Shown piece by piece: positions 12,824-23,800 of a DNA stretch of 64,000 nucleotides. The notes below the pieces were generated by a model. It was not told the origin of the DNA and did not search any database. It worked only from the letters and a program-made list of their open reading frames with translations. This stretch comes from Euwallacea fornicatus (Eukaryota; Arthropoda; Insecta; Coleoptera; Curculionidae): assembly GCF_040115645.1 (NCBI RefSeq), contig NC_089542.1, positions 4,278,001-4,342,000 on the forward strand. Reading direction: 5' to 3'. Positions within the stretch are counted from its first letter, which is position 1. Every line of letters begins with the position of its first letter. Made by a program: the position numbers and the translations under genes.

Positions 12824-13656
12824 CACTCACTTTCACATGAAATGCACCACCCAGTAATACTAATAATTAAGTCTTGTAACTTTGGCAAAATAATGCTTCA
12901 TAATGGAGTATCAAATGCCCAGACTTTCAGTAAAGAAGAAAGAATGCTGGTGGTTTTTTTGTCATTGACCTTTTAAATTTTCTATTCAATTGTAAATAAA
13001 TAAAATAATATTTACATGGAAATATCAGTTCATTTTGTTGTCGAACTGTGAAGAAGACATCTCAAAATGCCCCCAGTGAGACAGCGTCGAAATTTTTCCC
13101 ACGTTTCGGATTTTGATAGAGGGCGAATTATCGACATGAAGGAGGGTGGACTTTCTTTTCGTGAGATTACCCGAAGAATGAATCGGAACCACACCACAAT
13201 TGCGAGAATATGGTTTTCATGGTCTGAATAAAGGGTTCAGCAACATCGTTCAGCTGGACGTCCTCCCCGTAGCAGCAATGCACGTGAAGATCGACTTCTT
13301 AGACGGATGGTCATTGATGATCGATTTTAAACAACAATGTCTGTTGCAGTAGATTGGATGGGAGCTCTAAATCGTCGGGTGTCGATGGCAACAGTTTACA
13401 GAAGAATTTCGTCTTTTGGCCTACATTCATACCGTCCAAATCTATGACTGCCACTAACCGCCCAACACCGAGCTTCCAGATTGACCTAGTGTCACGAACG
13501 AGTTGATTGGAGTCATGAGTGGAACAATATCGTCTTCAGTGTCTTTTTACTCAAAGTCTGATCATTTGATACTCCATTATGAAGCATTATTTTGCCAAAG
13601 TTACAAGACTTAATTATTAGTATTACTGGGTGGTGCATTTCATGTGTAAGTGAGTG
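12824..13656 (+). mobile_element. Deleted Tc1/Tc3-like element with N-terminal transposase half
   Basis: An 833-bp element with TA at both sides (12822-12823, 13657-13658) and near-identical terminal inverted repeats of about 110 bp, starting CACTCACTTTCACATGAAAT. Inside, from ATG 13066, is the N-terminal part of a transposase: a helix-turn-helix (FDRGRIIDMKEGGLSFREIT, then RRMNRNHTTIARIW) followed by RSAGRPPRSSNAREDRLLRR. It is interrupted by stops near 13229 and 13328. The region ends close to CHERVDWSHEWNNIVFS, just at the first catalytic Asp position, and then joins the right repeat. The rest of the catalytic domain is deleted. Confidence 0.85.
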
Positions 13657-14674
13657 TATAAAAAGAGAAAATTTATTAAACAATCGAATCGAAGTTGGGT
13701 TCCTTGATTGATTTATGAGCATTAAGTATACAGGGAAAGTTATAACTTGGTTTAAAGTTTTTGAGGGAGAATTCGTCGACTAAATATGTATATCCGGGTT
13801 ATATTTGCTTCAAATATTTTGAATCTTCGAATCAAAAATTTCAATCCTCTTTATAACTCATCAACTGATCAATATAACTCATATTCGATACTGTATATAA
13901 TTCATTCTATATTTTGAGTAACTATACGTTCGATGAGTATAGAAAAGCCTTAATGGAACCCATTGAATTTAGGAGTATACAGGGTCGTTAGAATTTTTGA
14001 AAAAATTAGGAAATACGTTGAAAGTCGGGACTTTCATTTCATATTTAGTTCTGATAAGAGAAATACCTCCAAGGCTCATATATAATCTTGTAAATTTTGA
14101 TTACTGCTTTTCATTGACCAACCGTTCTCTCACATACTGTGCGTAGTATTACGTCCAAGACACTACATCAGATGATTTTGGCTGATAAATGATATACGTG
14201 TGTTACCTCAAATTGGTATGTTTCACCCATGAATGCAACGATGAAAAAACATTCTTATCTGGGGTACCAAACGCCTACCAATAGTTGGCCGAAATCGTCT
14301 GTAATTGCCTTTACGAATAATGAAATTATTAATTTTGTCATAGAAAACAGATTCATTTTCACTATTAAACTTAATTAAATTTTTTTTAATTTTTTTTTTG
14401 AGCGGGACCTCGAGGAAAATAATTTTTTTTGGTAAAATGTACTGGAACTGCAAGGTACGCTTAAAATTGTGCTGCCAACTACCGGCAAGACCGGTAACTA
14501 TTGGAAGGATATGTCTAATTGAAGTCAATGCAGCTAAATTTTGACATGGTGACAGTGACAGCCCCAATTCATTTGGAAGAGCGTGTAGAAATAAACTACG
14601 TGGTGTGTAAAAAGACGAGTATAAAGATTAAAAAATACATTACAATTATACAACTACATTTACTACCGTCGATG
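13657..14674. other. repeat-derived intergenic sequence
   Basis: No gene recognised. 13730-14130 and 14400-14600 look like worn repeat sequence. A 114-codon minus-strand frame at 14223-14567 has no recognisable domain and is not supported as a gene. Confidence 0.35.
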
Positions 14675-15836
14675 CAGGATGGAACACCAAATGGAATGAA
14701 TTCGGTATCTAAATATTTCGATTTACAGCGTGTCTCAAAAAAAGGGGGAAGCTAGAACTCAGTTATTTATGAATGGATTTTGATGAACTAAAAACTAATT
14801 TTTTATTTCAGACTATTAAGTAACGTTAAAGTTGATTTTTTTTTAACTCAACTGCTTCTACTTCATATTTCAATTTCAGAATTTCAAATAGAACTACATA
14901 TTTTTTTTACATTTTTAGAAAGAAAATGTTTTTCTGAATGTAATGATATACCACACCTCCTTTGCGCGAAAATTGCAATTTTCAAACTTTTAAATTGAAA
15001 TAGGTTTGATTAAATTAAATGGTTTTATCATTTTCTATTCGCAACTGCTGTGGTTTTAAATTTTATTGGAAAGAATAATAGAAAAAAAATGTAATTGACG
15101 GCATTCTCTACAATAAACTTAAAGCTTAAAAATTAATAACATTTCGTTATTGATAATGTAATAAACTAATGTACCAAAATGTATGTGCTAATCTTCTTGG
15201 CAGTATTTTAATGGTAAATAAAAATACCTCCTACCATTAATTGACATATGAAACGTAATTGATCCAATCACACGGGGCTTTTTAGTGGGTGAAACCCCAC
15301 GCAGACTGGTAGTACGGACTTTAGTACCATCTTGCCGACAAGTTTTTATCTATGGTGTCGCCCAGCCCCCCTCCCCGTAAAATCAGGTTGTCGTACTGGT
15401 TATTCTAATGATCTTCGCTTCTTTATCCACTGATTCGGGAAAATTAAGTCGAGGTGCATTAAGGTTAATTTACATTGTTATTTTATTACATTGTTAATAA
15501 CGAAGTAATATTACGTTTTAATTTGTTGTAGAGAATTTTGTCAATTACATGATTTTATGTTTTTCTGTTATTCTTTCAAATAAATTTTAAAATTGCAGCA
15601 ATTTCGAATAAAGAATAAAAACACCTTCCAAGTGACGTATTACAAACCCATACTTCCAACTTAAAAATTTTGGGGATGAAATTATTACGCAAAGGTGGTT
15701 GAGTTTAAAGGTGAAATATTTACATTACAGAATATAATTTGGAAATCTAAAAATGACGTGTATCAGCATTTTTTTCCACATTTGTCGAAATGTATATGCA
15801 GATATTGGATTCATTCCATTTAGATGCTCCATCCTG
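14675..15836. mobile_element. Long-TIR / fold-back element with nested LINE-like piece
   Basis: About 1160 bp. The left end is CAGGATGGAACACCAAATGG; the right end, read inverted, is CAGGATGGAGCATCTAAATGG and is followed by TA. The inverted relationship continues inward imperfectly: ACCTCCTTTGCG against ACCACCTTTGCG, and GTAATTGACGGCATTCTCTACA against GTAATTGACAAAATTCTCTACA. The arms therefore reach about 15130 and 15490. The centre contains a GC-rich stretch (15270-15400) resembling a LINE 3' UTR. No coding sequence is present. Confidence 0.75.
15270..15400 (+). repeat. LINE 3' UTR-like fragment
   Basis: GC-rich island inside the element at 14675-15836 that contains GGGGCTTTTTAGTGGGTGAA and the C-rich run CGCCCAGCCCCCCTCCCC. 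TTTTTAGTGGG followed by a short CCCCAC palindrome is a pattern seen in R1-type LINE 3' UTRs. The minus strand of the tandem repeat at 33844-34380 has a similar motif. The assignment is by pattern only. Confidence 0.4.
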
Positions 15837-16268
15837 TATTAATTTTATAAATATAAAAATGTAATTTTACTGCGTTCTTCACTGTGAACTGGGCAATGGA
15901 ATATTCAAATGCGCTATCAAAGTTCAAAATTAATATGGACGCTGAGATGCAAAATCTCTAAGTGAGTGAAGAATTTTAACAAAATTCAAAAATGAATCTA
16001 AAATACATATATACACTCAAACTTAATTTGTATTTTGGCTACAGTTAATTAATGATATTAACTACTTGTTGAGTTAATGACAATCATTAATTTATGTATC
16101 GTGCGTTACAAAAATAATCTTTCAAGCAGACTTTAGAATTACTTGACATCGAGCTCGTATGTCTTTGATATGTTCTATGTAATCTCGAACGTAAACAAAT
16201 AAACCTAACCTCATTTAAATATGATTTTGTTTACCTTTATTATTAGTTAGATTTCATAGGAAATAATC
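15837..16268. other. short intergenic spacer
   Basis: AT-rich, no gene or element recognised between two long inverted-repeat elements. Confidence 0.4.
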
Positions 16269-17425
16269 TCGGGTGTCCTAGAAACATGGATACAAATTGG
16301 AAGGGGGTGAAACAGTGCTGAAAAATAATGCTATTTAGCTGAACATGTCTTATATAAAACTTGTTTTTTTTTCCATCTAGAGGGTGTTAAAGGAAAAAAA
16401 ATTAATAAATCTTACATTTTGCAAGTTTTTGACATGAAATTTTGTACGAGACGATTTTTGGATACAAAAAATCTATCTAATATGTTTATTTTTAACTAGC
16501 TTCTGGGTAACGCCACCTGCGTCGTAGACGTTTTGGGAAAAACTAACATAATATTTTAAGTAAACCTTATAGCTACTTTTTTATAAAAATTTGTAAAGAG
16601 TAGCCTTTTATACGAATAAAGGGCATATTTAACAAAATTACGTATGTATCTCTAACTGTTCTTGAGATATCTGCAAGTATTCTTTCCAGTGCATATGCAA
16701 TGAATCAACCGACAGCAATTTATTAAAACAGCGCTGTTCTTAAAATGCTACGGAAAAAATGTATTTTTATGATATGTGAAATATTTGTCATAGAAATATT
16801 GTTTGTGAATTTATTTTTTTATTTTTTATGAATATTTTTATTTAATTAATTTAAAAATTAAACGGAAACTTACTTAACTTAACTTTAATACTTAAATAAT
16901 AAAAAGAACAATACAATTACACTAAAGAGAATTTTAAAAATTTTGGCCACCTACAACAACGTATTTTCTAAGTCTTAAATCAAAAATTTGCCTCATCCTG
17001 AAAAACGTTCCATTTTTATCTCTAATCGCGATTACCTCATTAATTTAACTTAATTAAATAAAAAAAAAATACAAAAAAAAATAAATTCACAAACAATATT
17101 TCTATGACAAATATTTCACGTATTATAAAAATACATTTTTTCCATACCATTTTAAGAACGGCCTCGTTTTAGGTTTATTAAAAAGTTATGTTAGTTTTCC
17201 CAAATACATGTTCTATGTAGGTGGTGCCATCTATCCTTTAGTTAAACTCAAAAATATCTTTGTGCAAAATACAAGATTTATCGATAAATTACAAAAAAAG
17301 TGTTTAACATCATGTAGATCGAAAAGGAACAAGTTTTATATAAGACATGTTCAGTTTAATAGCATTATTTTTCAAACGCTGTTTCACTCAATACCAATTT
17401 GTACCAATGTTTCTGGGACACCCTG
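16269..17425. mobile_element. Fold-back element without coding sequence
   Basis: About 1.16 kb. The left end is GGGTGTCCTAGAAACATGGA; the right end, read inverted, is CAGGGTGTCCCAGAAACATTGG and is followed by TA. The arms pair over most of their length: left 16269 to about 16830, right about 17075 to 17425. Shared blocks include TTATATAAAACTTG, GGGAAAACTAACATAA and TTTGTCATAGAAATATTG. The arms differ by indels, so it is older than the element at 10473. It lies just downstream of the ABCA stop codon. Confidence 0.8.
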
Positions 17426-17838
17426 TATGTCGCTGCTTTGTTCCCCACCACGGGTCACATTCATCAGCATTTTTGCCAGTGATTATTGAAAATAATCTGC
17501 AAAAATATGAGATTCTTTGAATTCCAGAGACCATATTAATGTCGTATTTTGAAAACGTCCTGGAACATTCTACTTGTTCTAAAAACATTAAATTATTTAA
17601 TTTCAATATTCGAAAATGTAGAGAGCTTGGATTTTGAGAGATTCTGAGGGTATTGAAGGAAATGAGCCTTTCGTTGTTATGGAGGGGGTAATTACTAAGT
17701 ACGATTGACTTTGAGTTTATTCGAAACAGTACAAAAGGCCAAATTAGTGAACTGAAGATGCGCAGATATTCGTAAAAATGTATACTCCCGATAGTCACAG
17801 TTAAAGGTTTCAATGATACGTTCGTGCAACATTTATGT
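17426..17838 (-). promoter_or_regulatory. 3' UTR and poly(A) signal region of ABCA gene
   Basis: Downstream of the ABCA stop on the minus strand. An AATAAA hexamer (minus strand) lies at 17716-17721, about 120 nt after the stop, and is the best poly(A) signal candidate. A 160-codon minus-strand frame runs through this stretch but is out of frame with the ABCA C terminus and shows no domain. Confidence 0.5.
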
Positions 17839-20800
17839 CTAATCGCGAAATTTTTTCTCGCCCCCATCATTGGCAGTTGCCAAGAAAATTTGCTCTAGTG
17901 AAGCATCACTAATTTCATAGTGTTCCACTAAAGAATCTTTTTCGAATTTAAACCTATCGAACGTCTCGAACATATGCGCCCACTGTTTCTGCTTAGGCTT
18001 AATGAGCAAGTGCAATAGCCCCTAAAATTTAATACAAATAGCTCGAGTTCGTTCGAAATAAAGACAGAAAAGGAAACAAGCACAACATCATTAATGGAAA
18101 GTTTTTTCTAGCCACTTACCAAATGTTCATCTATGATGTCAAAAATTCCAAATTCTTCTTCGATCCTCTCTTTAAGAGCTTCGACTTTTTCGTCAGAGCA
18201 GTCTTTAAGTTTTATCTTCACATTAAAACCAACCGCCTTATTTTTCAATTCGCTTATTGACCCTTTCTCTACAATTTCTCCTTTCTTCATTATGTTGATG
18301 CTACTCAGAATTAACAATTTTAGCCTCATCTACATATTATGAATACACAGGACGAGTCGTAACAGAACCGACGCAGAACAAGTGCGGTGTAAAGTGGCCT
18401 CAAAATATGACGATTTGTTTTTTTCTTTTTCTGAGGTAGAAGAGGTATTGACCTTCCAAGTTGGTTCGTAAATTTCTAAAAAATGGGCATATTTCAGTGA
18501 TGCTACGTGTTAGGGACTTTCAGTAATTGTTTTTTTTCTGTTTGTTGTCGTTAATTTTGGTTTTGTTATGTATTTGTATTTTAACCCTTAAGTTACGCCC
18601 ATGTGCGGCGATACTTATTCTGCGAATACCATCTAGGTGCCAGACCACATGGCCCATCAGGCCAAAACTAAGGGTACGTTTTGGCTGGGGAATATGCTAC
18701 TAGTCGAAGGAAGCTATCTCGGTCGGGACTATTGCCGTTATGGTCAATTGGTTGGGCCTGCAAAGCCCCGGGACCGGACGGCATAACATATCCTCTCCTC
18801 AAAAATCTGCCCAGAAAAGCCATCGTCCAAATCACCCACATCACAAACGCCATCCTCAAATTACAGCACTTTCCAGGCGACTGGAAACAGGCTGTAATAA
18901 TCCTCATCCCCAAACCCGGGAAAGATCCCTCCCTACCCTCGTCATACCGTCCGATCTCCCTCCTGGACACCTTGGCGAAACTAGCTGAAAAGCTGATTCT
19001 GACAAGGTTGAACAGGATCGTAGAAAGGAACGATATCCTCCTCCCCGAGCAATTCGGCTTTAGACCCGGTCACAACACTACCCTCCTCGCGGCGAAGGTT
19101 GTCAACGACATTTATAAGGCATACAATCGACAGATGAACACGGCCATGCTCCTCCTCGACATGGAAAGAGCATTTGATACGGTTTGGCATGCTGGCCTTA
19201 TGTACAAACTCGCCGTAGTCCTTAACCTTCCTCTCCATTTCATCTCACTCATCGCCTCCTACCTAACAGGGCGTTCCTTCAGAGAAAGGATCGGACAGTC
19301 CCTCTCACAGTCCTATCTACTAGAATCAGGAGTTCCGCAGGGTGCAGTAATGTCCCCATTGCTGTACTCCCTGTACATCTCCGATATTCCGAAACTCCCA
19401 ACCACAAAACTTGCCCTTTATGCGGACGACACTGCCATCTACAACCACAGTTTTTTCGCCCAAGGCGCGAAACAGAGACTGGCACATCACCTCAGCCTTC
19501 TTCTACCTTTCTTCCAAAAATGGAAACTGAAAGTCAACCCTGCAAAGACCGAATTGGTGATTTTCACCAAGAAAATCACCGAATCATAAACCCCTTGCTG
19601 GTTGATGGAGTCCCTATCCATCAACGGAGGACTGCGAAGTACCTCGGGGTCGTGCTTGATGAACGGCTCACCTTCGGGGATCACGTCACGTATGCAATCC
19701 AAAAAACCTTTGCGGGCCAGCAAAAGCTATACCCACTAATCAACCCCAAATCGGTCATGAGTCCTGCCAATAAACTCTTAATTTACAAAATGCTCATAAG
19801 ACCGACTATGCTTTATGCTGCCCCCTTATGGTGCTCAATATCCGACACCCAAAGGAGAGAACTGCAGAAATTTCAAAATCGCATACTGAGGGGTGCATTC
19901 TCTGCCAATAGCTACGCGCGCATTCGTGATCTCCACGAGGTTGCCGGGATCGAATATGTCTCTGAGTACATCGACAGGACCTCCAACACCTTCTACGAAC
20001 GTCAAATTTTCGGCTCCGTCCTGACCAGGGATATAACTCGCTTGCGGTTCGATCCCGAACAACCCGTTAAGCACGGACCGGCGTACAAGCGTCTCCCAAT
20101 TTTCACTGAACCCTGGAGACCCCCTTGATCAGCATCCCTAACACCTTCTCACACACCAGCCCTTTCCACCCCCCCTCAAACATCATTTAAACCACCGAGT
20201 AGTGGTTGCGGGGGCAGACCGGCGTACCCCCTCCGCCCCCCCTGACAATGCGGACACTGCGCTGAATGCTTTAAGGCCCAAGTTTGGTCTGAACCATGCA
20301 AACGCACTCCAAAGATCCTAGATCCAAAATTTTGAATGCTACATGGTACCTGAGGCCGCCTTTGAAACTGGTTTTTTCTTCACTTTTCCAGTATAAAGTC
20401 CAATCCAGCAGCATAACGTCCCACATTAAACAGTTATTTTGGAAACTCGTATTACTCGTGTAGGTTTTTAGTTTCGCAAATGGTCACATAAGAGCCAAGA
20501 GCCCAGATGGTGAACTGTCCTGCATACGTCCTTTAACGCACCCTCTGATAACGACTGGACATAACAACGTCCACCGTGTTTCACGTGCGGCCTATGTCGC
20601 ACTCTTGTGCATGTCCGACATGTTGAGTGCGAACTTTCTAGCTGTTGTGTATATATATTTATGTATATACTTAGCTATTAAGGTGTAATATGTAATTATT
20701 AATATGTAAATAAAGTTGTTTTGAGTTGAGTTGGTTGGGCCTGCGATATTCCCAGATGGCCGCGATTTATGGGATCCGGCGTAGCCATAGCCCGTAAGGG

Positions 20801-23800
20801 TTCTTGGTGGTGGTGCGCCCCTGGTTGGAATTCCTCGGGTTTGGTACTTAAGGGATAATCGCAGTAAGTTTTGCTCTCTCCCTTTTTTTCTCTTCGTGTG
20901 GAAGCTGCGTCGGTGTCGGAATGTGATCGAAATTATAGTGTGTAACCCGACCAATTAAGCATTCTCCCTCTTCCTACTTAGACCAAAACTCTTTCATTAT
21001 TTGATATAAGTGCAAGTTAAATACAGCCCATTTTATGTAAACCAAATTGTCGTTGTCGTGGTTTCATTTATCGAAGGAATCCCTTAACACCACGTCACAA
21101 TGCAATAAAATTTGGAACATGTCTTATTTTTAGCAACATCTTTAATTGTTAAAAATATGAAATCGATAGATGTTAAATAAGGGTTGGATTAGGGGTAAAA
21201 ACACATGAACAATACTATTTAATAGCAAATTTAATTCTAAAATTTTACTCCTCCTTGGAAATTTGTGGAAAACTTTAGAATTTTTGATAAAATTGCAGTT
21301 TTTTAGAATAGAGCCAAACCAAATTTAAAGGAATTTAAAAGAAAGCTATTTATAATTGTCTAAAGTCACGCAAGCGACACATCCTAAATGTGGCATAACA
21401 GCAGGTATTAGTGTTAGGACCATTTTCAATTTCAAAATTGCCCACGCAAAATGGGCCAGTTTCTTGTCCCCTCCTTTCAATGTTGGAGGATGTTTCCTGG
21501 TGTCGAATTAAATAATTGAGAAATCTCCTTCGGTGTTTCTGAATACTCCTTCAATTATCCTCCCAAAACTCCAACACCAATAACTAGCTCAGTAAATGAA
21601 AAAAATTCAGACATTTTTGAGCCGCATCGGTCTGACGTAATACCAGTTTTAGGATAACTACACTTTCATACCTTTGGCCGATTACAAATAGCAATTTTTT
21701 AAATTCCTTTAAATCCCTTTAGACTTGGTTTGGTTTCATTCCAAAAAAACTGCGATTCTATCAAAAATAATGAAGTTTTCAACAAATTTTGAAGGAGAAT
21801 AATAGTTTTAAAACAAAATTTGCTGTTAGATGGTATGGTGCGTTTATTAGTTACTTTACTGATAAAAAAAAATCCCAACTCTTTTAGACGTTCCTCCGAT
21901 CCAAACCTTATTCAGCATTTATACAGGGTGAGTCGGGAGGATCGTGCCAAACTTCAGGAGCGTGTTGTACATGAAAAATAAATGTAAAAAAACTCAAATG
22001 TTGTTATCCGATTTTCGTTTGTTTACAAGTTATAGCGTAAATAAAATTAAAACATAAAGGTTAAGCAACATTTAGACGAAACGTTTCCTGGACGTTGGAT
22101 TGGTCGCGGTGGCCCTATTAGTTGGCCTCCAAGGTCTCCAGACCTCACACCACTGGACTATTGTTTGAGGGGTTGGTTTAAAACTGAAGTGTATAGAGTA
22201 AAAGTGGACACTCAAGATGCACTAATTCAACGCATTAGAAATGCTGCAGCTGCTATTAAAGAAAGACATGAAACAATCAGGAGCGCAACGAATGCTCTTC
22301 ATAGACGAAGCCGAAAATGTTTAGAAGTTAATGGCAATATTTTTGAACATTTACTATGATATCCAAACGTTAATTTATGGAATTTCTTATGAAATTTATA
22401 ATTTTTTTAAATTTTATGTTTTAATTTTATTTACGCTATAACTTGTAAACAAACGAAAATCGAATAACAACATTTGAGTTTTTTTACATTTTTTTTCATG
22501 TACAACACGCTCCTGAAGTATGGCACGATCCTCCCGACTCACCCTGTATAAATTCAATTGCGTTGTAACACCGCATTCCTGAAATATATCGTTTTTTAGG
22601 AATTTACAAATCAACTTAGAATGTCAATAACTCCTCTGCCGTAAAAAAAAAATTCAACAACTCGTCGTCATATTTTGAGGTCCCCCACATGCATCTGCCC
22701 TGTGTTGGTTCTGTTACGACTCACCCCGTATAATATATTTCACTATATTCTATGAAAATGCACGCGAGTAAGGCGTTTTTGATGAAAAAAGCTATGCAGG
22801 TACTTACTTATTGCACAACGCTTCGCATTCATCCATGCTATGCGATGCTAAGATGATTGACGTATTATATTTATTTTTAATATAATTAATGAAGGTCCAG
22901 AATGTCCTTCTCGAAAGTGGATCTACTCCATTGGTTGGTTCGTCCAAGAGGTTGAACTCAGGAAAGCCTATTATAGCCACGGCGAAGCTAAGCTTCCGCT
23001 TGTTGCCCCCGCTGTATTGGTGGCATGGCGAATCCGCGATATCTTTGATGCCTTTGATAAAGAATGAAAATGAGAAGATTCAACATTACGAGGTTGTAAA
23101 CTGACCAATTATATCGATCAAGTACTCGACGATTGTATCGTCAGAGATTCCTCTTAGGAGGGCGATTGTCGTCAGGATTTGCCGTCCCGTGAGGAGCATG
23201 TTCAGAGCGTTGTTTTGAGGACAGTAACCCAATTTTTCAATATACTGAAATGGAAATTTTGTTTGAGGACAACTTACATTTAGACGAGCAATTTGAATAG
23301 GCCTAAACTGAAATTTAGAAAAAAATCTGGTATTTTCGCATTCGGCACACGTTTGTGCCTCCCGCTGTATTACCTCATTTTTATCGATGTTGATATTATC
23401 GATCTTGATTGTTCCTTTGAGTTTTGCTTCCTCCCTCGTCAGCATTCGGAAGGTGGTCGATTTGCCCGCCCCATTTACTCCTAAAATTCCCATACATTTC
23501 CCTTTGCTCATGGTGAGCTCGATTTCCTTGACAACCTCTATCTTGCCATAACGTTTGGAAAGATTCGTCACTCTCAAACTGTGAGATTTATTATTGTTTA
23601 GTGCTTCCTCTTCGTCTGAAGATCTCTCGTAGCTCCGACAGTGGTTCCACAATTTAATAGGAGTGCTATAGGCGTCGCAATCCATTACAATATTCAACAC
23701 AAGGAAGATTAATGCTCCAATCCCCATTAGGCCCATGGATGGTCCCAAATTGATTAAATAATTACTTTCTAGATCACATTCAGGAGTTTTTTCATTACAA

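Larger units (their letters stand above)
18360..21100. other. GC-richer host sequence split by the LINE
   Basis: The LINE landed in sequence that is itself unlike the intron: 18590-18747 and 20745-20960 are richer in G+C and become one continuous stretch when the insertion and one target copy are removed. CCCTTAAGT at 18595 and ACTTAAGGG at 20848 are in inverted orientation, so this may be an older mobile element. Its class was not recognised and no coding domain was found in it. Confidence 0.4.

Noticed and set aside
14223..14567. 114-codon minus-strand frame
   Set aside because: Lies in repeat-like sequence, has low-complexity Lys/Ile-rich parts and no domain.
17388..17870. 160-codon minus-strand open frame at the end of the ABCA gene
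   Set aside because: It overlaps the true last exon in a different frame and runs into the fold-back element. The real frame ends at TAG 17839-17841 with a sensible ABCA C terminus.
18681..18761. ATG at 18681 as start of the reverse transcriptase
   Set aside because: It lies in flanking DNA and the target-site duplication; the element itself starts at 18762.
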